Part shown: one piece after another, positions 6,133 to 13,562 of the stretch | Numbering within the stretch: position 1 is the stretch's first letter | Layout: each line of letters starts with the position of its first letter | Assembly (NCBI GenBank): GCA_002435715.1 | Contig: DISD01000102.1 | Location: 7,840 to 22,419 of the forward strand | Source: Rhodospirillaceae bacterium UBA6219 | GTDB lineage: Bacteria; Pseudomonadota; Alphaproteobacteria; Rhodospirillales; Magnetospirillaceae | Direction of reading: 5' to 3' | DNA: 14,580 nucleotides | Notes under the pieces: model-generated | What the model saw: the letters and a program-made list of their open reading frames with translations, nothing else | Databases searched by the model: none | Told to the model about the DNA's origin: nothing | Position numbers and translations under genes: made by a program

Positions 6133-7869
6133 ATGGCCGCCGGGGATATCGCCACATCGCGGGAAGTTTACGTGGCTTTCGCCTTTGCCGCGGCCGATTT
6201 GCTGGTCGAGGTGGATAGCGACGGCGCCATCGTTTTCGCCGTCGGCGCCGCCATGGCGTTGACCAGCAAGCCCGCCCGCGTGCTGACCGGCTTGAAAGTG
6301 GCCTCGGTGTTCATCCCCCAGGACGAGGAACGGGTCGAACGGGCCCTTGCCCGCATGGACGAAGGCGAGCGGGTGCGCCTGTTGCTGCTGCACACCCCCG
6401 GCCTGCATGACGGCCCGTCCAAGCCGGTGGCCTTGGCCGGTTACCGCCATCCCGACAAACCGGGACACCGCCTGCTGGCCCTGACCCACGCCTCGGCGCT
6501 TGAGGTGCCGGCGGAAAACCGCACCCCCATCGGCCAGTTGCTGAACCGCGAGGATTTTTCCACCCTGGCGCGGCGCATGATGGACGAAGGGGCCATGGGC
6601 GGCGACCCGGAACAATCCTATCAATTGACCATGCTGGAACTGCCGGCGGTGGAACAGGTGCGCGCCGCCGCCGGACCGGTCAAGGCCGACGAGTTCATGG
6701 CCGAATTGGGCGACCGCCTGAAAGCGGTGTCCATGGGCGGCGACGCCGCCGGCGAATTGGGGGAAAACCGTTACGGCGTCATCCATTCCCCCAACGTCAC
6801 CACCAGCGCCATCGAAGGCGCGCTGGACGAATTGGTCAAGGCCTTCCTGCCCGACGTCCAGCCCGGCCCGGTCAAGGCGGCGACCATCGCGCTCGATGCC
6901 GGCGGCATTTCGCCGGAAGAAGCCACCAACGCCCTGCTTTACTCCCTGAACCGTTTTTCCCAGGGCGAGGACGTCAACATCAGCAACTTGGCCAAGGAAG
7001 TCAGCACCCGGCTGTCCGACACGGTGGGCCAGATCCGCGACATCAAGGACGTCATCGACCAGGGCCGCTTTGAATTGGTGTTCCAGCCCATCGTCGATCT
7101 GTGGAACGACGCCGTCCACCATTTCGAATGTCTGGTGCGTTTCCCCGGCACCAGCTCGCCGTTCGAAACCGTCACTTTCGCCGAAAATGTCGGCATCGTC
7201 GGCAATCTGGACATGGCCATCTTGAACCGGGCGATCAATTTCATGCGCTCGCCGGCCGGCAACAATCCGGGACTGCGCTTCGCCGTCAACCTGTCCGGCC
7301 GCTCGCTGTCCCACGCGCCGACCGCCCGCAAGCTGCTGTCCATGGTCGCCGGCTGCCCCGATCTGCGCGGACGCATGTTGTTCGAGCTGACCGAATCGGC
7401 GGAAGTGGACGATTTGCCGTCGGTCAACGCCATCCTGCAAAGCCTGCGCAAGTCGGGCTTCGCCGTCTGCCTGGACGATTTCGGCGCCGGCTCGGCCGCC
7501 TTCCACTATTTGCGGGCCTTGGAAGTGGACCACGTCAAGATCGACGGCGCCTATATCCGCGAAGTCACCGGGTCGGACCAGCCCACGCCGTATTTGCGGG
7601 CCATCGCCCAATTGTGTTCGGACCTGAAGGTGGGAACCATCGCCGAATTCGTCGAAACCACCGAAACCGCCAATTTGCTGAAGTTGTTGAAGGTTCGCCT
7701 CGCCCAGGGATATCTGTACGGCAAGCCCATGCAGCCGGCCAATGTGGAAGCCGAACCCCTGCGGGGCTGGGCCATCAACGGGCTTTACTGGAACAACGGT
7801 ATCCTCAGTTACCGCAACAAGGCGCCCCAAGCCAAGCCTGTGCGCTTCCCGACCATAAGCAACGGCTGA
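6133..7869 (+). CDS. PAS / degenerate GGDEF / EAL protein, probable c-di-GMP phosphodiesterase
   Basis: This 578-residue protein has no membrane segment or signal peptide, so it is likely cytoplasmic. Residues ~15-125 resemble a PAS sensor (LLVEVDSDGAIVFAVG, LTGLKVASVFIP). Residues ~135-300 look like a diguanylate-cyclase fold without a GG(D/E)EF active site; RYGVIHSP stands roughly where that motif would be. The EAL domain spans ~308-545. Its signature reads ECL (E332) in FECLVRF. N386 (VNLS), E418 and E421 (FELTES), D448-D449 (DDFGAG), K469 and D471 (VKID), E505 and E508 (AEFVET) and Q525 (AQGYLYG) follow. All the usual metal and catalytic positions are filled, so c-di-GMP hydrolysis to pGpG is likely. 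The ribosome site is weak (GGGGACC before the ATG). It is divergent from rpmI and 34 nt upstream of ubiA. Confidence 0.85.
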   Translation: MAAGDIATSREVYVAFAFAAADLLVEVDSDGAIVFAVGAAMALTSKPARVLTGLKVASVFIPQDEERVERALARMDEGERVRLLLLHTPGLHDGPSKPVALAGYRHPDKPGHRLLALTHASALEVPAENRTPIGQLLNREDFSTLARRMMDEGAMGGDPEQSYQLTMLELPAVEQVRAAAGPVKADEFMAELGDRLKAVSMGGDAAGELGENRYGVIHSPNVTTSAIEGALDELVKAFLPDVQPGPVKAATIALDAGGISPEEATNALLYSLNRFSQGEDVNISNLAKEVSTRLSDTVGQIRDIKDVIDQGRFELVFQPIVDLWNDAVHHFECLVRFPGTSSPFETVTFAENVGIVGNLDMAILNRAINFMRSPAGNNPGLRFAVNLSGRSLSHAPTARKLLSMVAGCPDLRGRMLFELTESAEVDDLPSVNAILQSLRKSGFAVCLDDFGAGSAAFHYLRALEVDHVKIDGAYIREVTGSDQPTPYLRAIAQLCSDLKVGTIAEFVETTETANLLKLLKVRLAQGYLYGKPMQPANVEAEPLRGWAINGLYWNNGILSYRNKAPQAKPVRFPTISNG

Positions 7870-7903
7870 CAAAGCCCCCCGACTTGACATAGGCTGCGGC
7901 CCC

Positions 7904-8821
7904 ATGAGCCAAAGCCCCACCCTTGACGGCGACATTCCCGTCGGCAACTGGATCGACCGTCTGGTACCCCAGCCGGCGCGCCCCTATCTGCGGCTGATGC
8001 GGCTGGACCGCCCCATCGGCACCTGGCTGCTGTTGTTTCCCTGCTGGTGGAGCATCGCCCTGGCCGGGCCGACTTGGCCGGATTGGGGATTGATGGCGTT
8101 GTTCGCAGTGGGCTCGGTGGTCATGCGCGGCGCCGGTTGCACCATCAACGACATCGCCGACCATAAATTCGACGCCCAGGTGGAACGCACCAAGGGCCGC
8201 CCCATTCCGTCGGGCGCCGTCAGCCTGACCCAGGCCGGACTGTTCCTGGCCGCCCAATTGCTGACCGGACTGGTGGTGTTGGTGCAGTTGAACGAAAACG
8301 CCATCTGGTGGGGGGTGGCGTCGCTGGCTTTGGTGTTCCCCTATCCGCTGATGAAGCGCATCACCTGGTGGCCGCAGGCCTGGTTGGGCCTGACCTTCAA
8401 TTGGGGGGCGCTGTTGGGCTGGGTGGCGGTAACCGGCCATGTCGCCTTGGCCCCGGTGCTGTTGTATGCCGCCGGCATCTTGTGGACCTTGGGTTACGAC
8501 ACCATCTACGCCCACCAGGACAAGGACGACGACCAGCTGATCGGCGTCAAATCCACCGCGCTGCGCCTGGGCGACAAGACCCGACCGGCCCTGGTCGCCT
8601 TTTATGCCGGGGCGGTGGCCCTGATCGCAGCATCCGGCTGGGCCGCCGGTCTGTCCTGGCTGTTTTATCCGTTGCTGCTGGTGGCCGCCGCCCAATTGGC
8701 TTGGCAGGTGGCGACGCTGGATCAGGACGATTGCGCCGATTGCCTGACCAAGTTCAAATCCAACCGCCTGTTCGGATGGGGGCTGCTGGTCGCCATCATC
8801 GCCGGCAAGGTACTGCCATGA
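7904..8821 (+). CDS. ubiA: 4-hydroxybenzoate polyprenyltransferase
   Basis: UbiA is an integral inner-membrane enzyme that prenylates 4-hydroxybenzoate, the first membrane-bound step of ubiquinone synthesis. The protein has 305 residues, a normal length. The first aspartate motif is NDIADHKFD (N82, D83, D86, D90); the second is YDTIYAHQDKDDD (D199, D206, D208-D210). Both bind Mg-diphosphate of the polyprenyl donor. Several hydrophobic helices surround them, including RPIGTWLLLFPCWWSIAL, AVGSVVMRGAGCTIN and the final GWGLLVAIIAG. The context VKSTALRLGDKTRP is also typical. No clear Shine-Dalgarno precedes the ATG. The stop overlaps the following methyltransferase start (ATGA at 8818-8821), so the two are translationally coupled. 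Confidence 0.96.
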   Translation: MSQSPTLDGDIPVGNWIDRLVPQPARPYLRLMRLDRPIGTWLLLFPCWWSIALAGPTWPDWGLMALFAVGSVVMRGAGCTINDIADHKFDAQVERTKGRPIPSGAVSLTQAGLFLAAQLLTGLVVLVQLNENAIWWGVASLALVFPYPLMKRITWWPQAWLGLTFNWGALLGWVAVTGHVALAPVLLYAAGILWTLGYDTIYAHQDKDDDQLIGVKSTALRLGDKTRPALVAFYAGAVALIAASGWAAGLSWLFYPLLLVAAAQLAWQVATLDQDDCADCLTKFKSNRLFGWGLLVAIIAGKVLP

Positions 8822-9465
8822 TCGACGACCCCGCCGGCTTCATCAAAGCCAACACCGAAATTGCCCAGCCCCCGGCCTGCCCGGAAATTTCCATGTGGAC
8901 CGCCACCGAGGTGACGCCGCTGTGGGAAGCCACCGAGGCGGCGTTGCTGCGCGTCAACCTGCCGCCGCCTTATTGGGCCTTTTGCTGGGCAGGCGGTCAG
9001 GCGCTGACCCGCTATGTGCTGGACAACCCGGACATGGTGCGCGGCAAGCGGGTGCTGGATTTCGCCGCCGGATGCGGGGCCTCGGCCATCGCCGCCGCCA
9101 GGAACGGCGCCGCCCATGTCCAGGCGGTGGAAATCGATGCCATGGCCGCCACCGCCATCGGTCTGAACGCCGAATTGAACGCGGTGGACGTCGAAGTGCT
9201 GTGCCAGGACATCGTCGGCCAGCAATGCCGCTGGGACGTGGTGGTGGCCGGCGACGTCTGTTACGAAAAGCCGATGACCGAATATATCTATCCGTGGCTG
9301 AAAAAACTGGCCGCTGACGGGGCCTTGGTCTTGATGGCCGACCCCGGCCGCGCCTATCTGCCCAAACACGGATTGCTGGAGGTGACCCGCATGAGCGTCG
9401 CCACCAGCCTGGAATTGGAAGACCGTACCAGCCGCGACGTGGTGATCTACAAGATCGTCGGATAA
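8818..9465 (+). CDS. SAM-dependent methyltransferase, ETF-beta lysine methyltransferase (METTL20/ETFBKMT) homologue
   Basis: This is a 215-residue seven-beta-strand methyltransferase. From memory it closely follows human ETFBKMT (METTL20): PPYWAFCWAGGQALTRYVLD (50-69), then motif I VRGKRVLDFAAGCGASAIAA (74-93). The acidic SAM-ribose residues are in VEIDAMA (E105, D107), followed by D131, the post-motif AGDVCYE (144-150) with the family's D, and DPGR at 175-178. Family members trimethylate lysines of the electron-transfer flavoprotein beta subunit near its docking loop and lower electron flow from acyl-CoA dehydrogenases; bacterial members are also reported to modify ribosomal L7/L12. The start at 8818 has AAGG 7 nt upstream and overlaps the ubiA stop. 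PrmA-like or nicotinamide-methyltransferase-like activity is the main alternative. gloB follows after 11 nt. Confidence 0.82.
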   Translation: MIDDPAGFIKANTEIAQPPACPEISMWTATEVTPLWEATEAALLRVNLPPPYWAFCWAGGQALTRYVLDNPDMVRGKRVLDFAAGCGASAIAAARNGAAHVQAVEIDAMAATAIGLNAELNAVDVEVLCQDIVGQQCRWDVVVAGDVCYEKPMTEYIYPWLKKLAADGALVLMADPGRAYLPKHGLLEVTRMSVATSLELEDRTSRDVVIYKIVG

Positions 9466-9476
9466 AGGAGGCCCCC

Positions 9477-10250
9477 ATGGCCCAGATCGTCGTCCACCAG
9501 ATCCCGGTTCTGTCGGATAATTACGTCTATCTGGCCCATGAACCCGAAAGCGGCGCCACCGCCGTCATCGACCCGGCCTTGGCCGAACCGGTGCTGGCGG
9601 CCTTGGCGGAAAAAGGCTGGCGGCTGACCCACATCCTCAATACCCACCATCACGGCGACCATACCGGCGGCAATCTGGAACTGAAGGCGGCCACCGGCGC
9701 CCAGGTGGTGGGCGCCCGCAAGGATTCGCAACGTATTCCCGGCATCGACGGGGAAGTGGGCGACGGCGACACCTTCCTGCTGGGCCACGCCGCCGCCATG
9801 GTGTTCGAGACACCGGGCCACACCAGCGGCCATATCGCCTTTTGGTTCCCCGACAGCCACGCCCTGTTCTGCGGCGACACGCTGTTTTCCCTGGGCTGCG
9901 GCCGCATGTTCGAAGGCACCGCCCCGCAAATGTGGGCCAGCCTGGCCCGGCTGCGCGACCTGCCGGGCGAGACCCTGGTCTATTGCGCCCATGAATACAC
10001 CGCCGCCAACGGTCGCTTCGCCCGGCTGGTGGAACGCGACAACCCGGCCATGCTGGCCAGGATCGAGGCGGTGGCGGCGTTGCGCGCCCAGGGCCGCCCC
10101 ACCGTGCCCACCACCTTGACCCAGGAAAAGGCCGCCAACCCGTTCCTGCGTGCCGACGTGCCGGCGGTGGCCCGCGCCGTCGGGCTTGCGCCCGGCGCCG
10201 ATCCCTCCCACGTTTTCGGCGAATTGCGTCGCCGCAAGGATGTGTTTTAA
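9477..10250 (+). CDS. gloB: Hydroxyacylglutathione hydrolase (glyoxalase II)
   Basis: This metallo-beta-lactamase-fold enzyme hydrolyses S-lactoylglutathione to lactate and glutathione, the second step of methylglyoxal detoxification. It has 257 residues, the usual length. Metal ligands are in THHHGDHTGG (H57, H59, D61, H62), GHTSGH (H115), CGDTLF (D134) and AHEYT (H172), a complete dinuclear site. The C-terminal HAGH domain shows NPFLR (221-225) and RRRKD (251-255), which contact glutathione and separate true glyoxalase II from general lactamase-fold hydrolases. A strong AAGGAGG sits 5 nt before the ATG and begins on the last base of the preceding stop codon. No glyoxalase I gene is in the window. 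A GST gene follows after 71 nt. Confidence 0.96.
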   Translation: MAQIVVHQIPVLSDNYVYLAHEPESGATAVIDPALAEPVLAALAEKGWRLTHILNTHHHGDHTGGNLELKAATGAQVVGARKDSQRIPGIDGEVGDGDTFLLGHAAAMVFETPGHTSGHIAFWFPDSHALFCGDTLFSLGCGRMFEGTAPQMWASLARLRDLPGETLVYCAHEYTAANGRFARLVERDNPAMLARIEAVAALRAQGRPTVPTTLTQEKAANPFLRADVPAVARAVGLAPGADPSHVFGELRRRKDVF

Positions 10251-10321
10251 TCAGTCCGGCAGAGGGAACCACAAGGCCGAACCAACCCGGCCGATCCCCA
10301 ATCCCAGGAGAACGTCTTGCC

Positions 10322-10927
10322 ATGAAACTTCGCTATTCCCATACCTCTCCCTATGCCCGCAAGGCCTGGATGACCGCCATCGAATGCGGTGTGGACGACC
10401 AGTTGGAGATGATCAAGACCAACGCCTGGGCGTCGGAAGCCGATTTCATCGCCGAGAACCCGCTGTCGAAGATCCCCGCCCTGACCCTGGACAACGGCAT
10501 CACGCTGTATGATTCGCCGGTGATCTGCGAATACCTGGATTCCTTGCATTCCGGTCACAAGCTGTTCCCCGACCATCCGGTGGAACGTTGGCGCCAGTTG
10601 ACCCTGCAGGCCTTGGCCGACGGCATCCTGGACGCCGCCGTGGCCATCCGCGTCGAACAGACCATGCGCCCCGAAGACAAGCGTTGGGACGGCTGGATGG
10701 AACGCCAGCAGGCGGCCATCATCCGCGCCTTGGACGAGTTGGAAAAGGAAGTCGGCCATTGGGGCGGCGTGTTCCTGATCGGCCCGATCAGCGTCGCCTG
10801 CGCCTTGGGTTACCTGGATTTCCGCAAGGCGGTCGCCGATTGGCGCACCGGACGCCCGCATCTGGCCCATTGGTTCACCACCACCCACAACCGCCGTTCG
10901 GTGCGCGAAACCGAACCGCAGGAATGA
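10322..10927 (+). CDS. Glutathione S-transferase family protein
   Basis: This 201-residue soluble protein has the two-domain GST fold. The thioredoxin-like N-terminal domain runs from MKLRYSHTSPYARK to about residue 75. It has a candidate catalytic Ser (S9 in TSPY), the glutathione-site loop NPLSKIPAL (46-54, cis-Pro at 52) and LYDSPVICEYL (62-72), whose D64-S65 bind the gamma-glutamyl group. The helical C-terminal domain follows, ending with ISVACALGYLDFR and a Trp/His-rich tail. The ATG at 10322 fits the family N-terminus; AGGAG lies 11 nt upstream, which is rather far. The stop overlaps the next start (ATGA). The substrate cannot be told, but proximity to gloB points to glutathione-linked detoxification. 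Confidence 0.9.
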   Translation: MKLRYSHTSPYARKAWMTAIECGVDDQLEMIKTNAWASEADFIAENPLSKIPALTLDNGITLYDSPVICEYLDSLHSGHKLFPDHPVERWRQLTLQALADGILDAAVAIRVEQTMRPEDKRWDGWMERQQAAIIRALDELEKEVGHWGGVFLIGPISVACALGYLDFRKAVADWRTGRPHLAHWFTTTHNRRSVRETEPQE

Positions 10928-11346
10928 GCGACGCAAAAGCCGTCATCGACCGGTTGGGGCTGCGGCCCCACCCGGAAGGTGGCCATTACGCCGAAACCTA
11001 TCGCCATGTGGCGCAAGACGGCGGCCGGGGGGCCTGCACCGCCATCCATTACCTGTTGCAGCGCGGCGAACAATCGCATTGGCACAAAGTGGATGCGGTG
11101 GAAATCTGGCTGTGGCATGGCGGCGAGCCGCTGAAACTGTCCATTGCCCCCGCCCCCGGCGCCCCGGTGACGGAAATCACCTTGGGCGGTGACGTGCTGG
11201 CCGGACAATGCCCGCAAGCGGTGGTCCCCGCCCATTTCTGGCAGGCCGCCGAGCCCTTGGGAGAATGGACCCTGGTGTCTTGCGTGGTCGCACCGGCCTT
11301 CGACTTCGCCGGCTTCGAAATGGCCGCCCCGGGCTGGACGCCCTAG
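10924..11346 (+). CDS. Cupin_5 (DUF985) family protein
   Basis: This is a 140-residue single-domain cupin. The family signature LGLRPHPEGGHYAETYR is at residues 11-27, followed by TAIHYLLQRGEQSHWHKVD (H52, H54) and E60 in VEIWLWHGGEPL. A second beta-barrel part contains VPAHFWQAA and CVVAPAFDFAGFEM. H52, H54 and E60 look like a metal site, as in many cupins. Members are annotated only as DUF985, and no reaction is firmly established that I know of. Its start overlaps the GST stop by 4 nt (ATGA), so it is very likely co-translated with the GST. A hairpin that includes its TAG stop codon follows and ends the plus-strand block. Confidence 0.85.
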   Translation: MSDAKAVIDRLGLRPHPEGGHYAETYRHVAQDGGRGACTAIHYLLQRGEQSHWHKVDAVEIWLWHGGEPLKLSIAPAPGAPVTEITLGGDVLAGQCPQAVVPAHFWQAAEPLGEWTLVSCVVAPAFDFAGFEMAAPGWTP

Positions 11347-11368
11347 CCCGTGCGTGGCGCGGGCTAGG
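11342..11368 (+). terminator. Terminator-like hairpin over the cupin stop codon
   Basis: CCTAGCCCG (11342-11350) pairs perfectly with CGGGCTAGG (11360-11368), a 9-bp stem with a 9-nt loop. The TAG stop codon (11344-11346) is inside the 5' arm, and a TT pair follows on the plus strand. It most likely ends the plus-strand transcript, although a ribosome reaching the stop codon would hinder its folding. Confidence 0.6.
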
Positions 11369-11373
11369 TTTGC

Positions 11374-11401
11374 GAGTGCGCGCCCCGTGCCGGGGCCACT
11401 C
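11374..11401. terminator. Second hairpin in the convergent gap
   Basis: GAGTG (11374-11378) pairs with CACTC (11397-11401), and GCCCCG (11382-11387) pairs with CGGGGC (11391-11396) around the loop TGC, leaving a 3-nt bulge on the 5' side. There is no T tract on either strand. It could act for either convergent transcript or protect the 3' end of the ABM-gene mRNA. Confidence 0.4.
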
Positions 11402-11434
11402 AATCGCCGCGCGGGCTTAAATGTCCTCGAATCT

Positions 11435-11743
11435 CTATTCCAGCACCACCTCGAAACCTTCGAAGTGTGGCGGCCCCAGATACAGCCCCGCCGAGCGGGC
11501 CGTACCGCCATGGGATTTGCGGAAGGCTTCGGACCTTGTCCAATCCTCGAAATGCTGGCGGCTTTCCCACACCACGTGGGACGCGAACAAGGTGTGGTCG
11601 TCGCCGCTGGGGCCACGCAGCAATTTGAACGACACGAAGCCGGCCATGCCCGGCAGGTTGCTTTCACGGGTGGCCCAGATTTCCTCGAACTCGGCCTCGC
11701 GGCCCTTGGCGATACGGAAACGGTTCATGGCGATGAAAGTCAT
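11435..11743 (-). CDS. ABM-fold monooxygenase, IsdG-like haem-degrading enzyme candidate
   Basis: This 102-residue dimeric ferredoxin-like alpha/beta protein belongs to the antibiotic-biosynthesis-monooxygenase superfamily. The N-terminus MTFIAMNRFRIAKGREAEFE and the stretch VVWESRQHFEDWTRSEAFRK follow staphylococcal IsdG closely as I remember it. N7, W68 and H78 fall where IsdG has its catalytic Asn7-Trp67-His77 triad, with H78 the axial haem ligand. This makes haem binding and oxidative opening more likely than quinone chemistry, but small ABM proteins are often misassigned. The start has AAGGAG 5 nt upstream, made partly from the stop codon of the aminopeptidase gene, 9 nt away. It is the last gene of the minus-strand run and its mRNA ends near the hairpins at 11342-11401. 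Confidence 0.75.
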   Translation of the reverse strand: MTFIAMNRFRIAKGREAEFEEIWATRESNLPGMAGFVSFKLLRGPSGDDHTLFASHVVWESRQHFEDWTRSEAFRKSHGGTARSAGLYLGPPHFEGFEVVLE

Positions 11744-11752
11744 GGCGACTCC

Positions 11753-13549
11753 TTAAACCAGCGGCGCGGTGGCCTGTTGCAGCCAAGCCCCGGTCGCATC
11801 ATCCACCAGCGGCGAGATGTCGTCCCAGACCCGGGCGTGATAGGCATCCAACCAACCCCGTTCCCCCTGATCCAAAAGCGTGACGTCGATCAGCTTCTTG
11901 TCGATGGGCACCAGGGTCAGGGTCTCGACCCCCAAAAGCGGCCGCTCGCCGCCTTCGGGCAACGGGCGTTCTTCCACCGCCACCAGGGCTTCGATGCGGA
12001 TGCCATAGGCGCCGGCCTTGTAATAGCCCGGCTCGTTGGAAACGATCATGCCGGCCCGCAACGGCACCGCCCCGGTTCCCACCTTGGAAATACGCTGCGG
12101 CCCTTCATGCACCGACAGATACGAGCCGACGCCATGGCCGGTGCCGTGATCGTAATCCAAGCCATGCGCCCACAGCGCGCGCCGTGCCAGCACATCCAAT
12201 TGGCTGCCGGTGGTGCCTTCGGGGAAAACCGCCTGGGCGATGGCGATGTGGCCCTTCAACACCAAGGTGAAACGGCGGCGCATTTCCTCCGACGGCGTGC
12301 CGATGGCCAAGGTGCGGGTGACGTCGGTGGTGCCGTCCAGATATTGCGCCCCCGAATCCAGCAGGAACAAATGACCGGGCAACAATTTGCGGTTGGTGTG
12401 TTCGCTGGACCGGTAATGGACGATGGCGCCATTGGGACCGGCCCCGGCGATGGTGGGGAAAGACAGGCCGCGGAAATGCTGGCCTTCGGCGCGGAAGTCG
12501 TAAAGCCGTTCTGTAACCGTCAGCTCGTCTATGTCGTCCTGGCTTTCCAGCCAGGCCAGGAAACGGACCATGGCGGCGCCATCGCGGCGATGGGCGGCCC
12601 GGGCACCGGCCAGTTCCACCGGGTTCTTGCACGCCTTGGCCTGGGTGCAGGGATCGCCCCCCTGGTCGACGCTCACCCCGGCGACGGTCAGGGCCTGGAC
12701 CACCGCCATGGGCGCCGTCGCCTTGTCCACCCGCACCCGCCCCTTCATCTGTCCCAAGGCGGTCAGGAAGTGCTCGGGGTCACGCAGGGTGATGCCGTCC
12801 CCCAAATGCTCGATCAAAGCCGGGCTGGATTGGGCCGGATCCAGGAACCAATCCACCGAACCGTCGCCATGAATGATGGCGAAGGACAACGGCAGCGGCA
12901 CATAGGCCACGTCTTCGCCGCGCACGTTCAACAGCCAGGCCAAGGACGCCGGATCGGTCAGCACCGCCCCGTCCAGACGCTCGGCGCGCAAGGTGTCGGA
13001 CATGGCCAGACGCTTTTCCGCCGATGTCCGGCCGGCGAAAACCAAGGGATGCGGTACGGCCGGACGGCACGGCCGGGCCGGTCGGCCGGCCCACACCGCG
13101 TCCACCGGATTGCTGTCGCAAGCCACCAATTCCGCCCCGGCCCGTTCACAGGCCGCCTTCAGGGCCTGGGCCTGGTCGGCGGTGTGCAGCCACGGGTCGT
13201 AACCCAAGCGGTCGCCGGGCTGCAGCGCCTCGTCCAGCCAGCGGCTGAGCGGTTGATCCACCATGTGGCGGATTTCAAAAAGCCCGCCATCCACTTCCTG
13301 GGCCACCTGGATGGTGTAGCGTCCGTCGACGAAGATGGCGGCACGGCCATGCAGCACCGCCGCCATGCCGGCCGAGCCGGTGAACCCGGTCAGCCAGGCC
13401 AGACGCTGGGCCGAAGCCGGCACGTATTCACCCTGGTGTTCGTCGGCGCGCGGCACCACGAAACCGGCCAGATCGCGTCTTGTCAACTCACCGCGCAACG
13501 CGCCGATCCGTTCCGCCCCGGCCGGGCCTTGCACCCGTTCCTCGCTCAT
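11753..13549 (-). CDS. Aminopeptidase P (Xaa-Pro aminopeptidase, M24B), long three-domain type
   Basis: This enzyme removes an N-terminal residue that precedes proline. It has 598 residues, much longer than E. coli PepP and like the eukaryotic XPNPEP1 type with two creatinase-like N-terminal domains (about 10-160 and 165-310). The catalytic pita-bread domain follows. Metal ligands are D398 (LLDSGAQYLDG), D409 (TTDVTRT), H472 (GTGHGVG), E506 (SNEPGYY) and E520 (GIRIE); H379 and H481 are the likely substrate-side histidines. A short C-terminal domain (ETLTLVPID, then a Trp-rich tail) completes the pattern. The start at 13549 (MSEERVQGPAG) is preferred over the upstream in-frame start at 13624, which lies inside the preceding gene; GAGG is 9 nt before it. 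It is 13 nt after the ProXp-ala-like gene. Confidence 0.93.
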   Translation of the reverse strand: MSEERVQGPAGAERIGALRGELTRRDLAGFVVPRADEHQGEYVPASAQRLAWLTGFTGSAGMAAVLHGRAAIFVDGRYTIQVAQEVDGGLFEIRHMVDQPLSRWLDEALQPGDRLGYDPWLHTADQAQALKAACERAGAELVACDSNPVDAVWAGRPARPCRPAVPHPLVFAGRTSAEKRLAMSDTLRAERLDGAVLTDPASLAWLLNVRGEDVAYVPLPLSFAIIHGDGSVDWFLDPAQSSPALIEHLGDGITLRDPEHFLTALGQMKGRVRVDKATAPMAVVQALTVAGVSVDQGGDPCTQAKACKNPVELAGARAAHRRDGAAMVRFLAWLESQDDIDELTVTERLYDFRAEGQHFRGLSFPTIAGAGPNGAIVHYRSSEHTNRKLLPGHLFLLDSGAQYLDGTTDVTRTLAIGTPSEEMRRRFTLVLKGHIAIAQAVFPEGTTGSQLDVLARRALWAHGLDYDHGTGHGVGSYLSVHEGPQRISKVGTGAVPLRAGMIVSNEPGYYKAGAYGIRIEALVAVEERPLPEGGERPLLGVETLTLVPIDKKLIDVTLLDQGERGWLDAYHARVWDDISPLVDDATGAWLQQATAPLV

Positions 13550-13562
13550 GCCATCCGCCTCT

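Noticed and set aside
7884..7889. Perfect -35 consensus TTGACA just before ubiA
   Set aside because: At a 16-18 nt spacing the -10 position would fall at the ubiA start codon or just inside the gene, with no TATAAT-like hexamer, so no usable promoter is visible.
6064..7947. 627-codon open frame on the minus strand opposite the EAL gene
   Set aside because: Antisense shadow with low-complexity Gly/Gln/His composition; the plus frame carries all EAL motifs.
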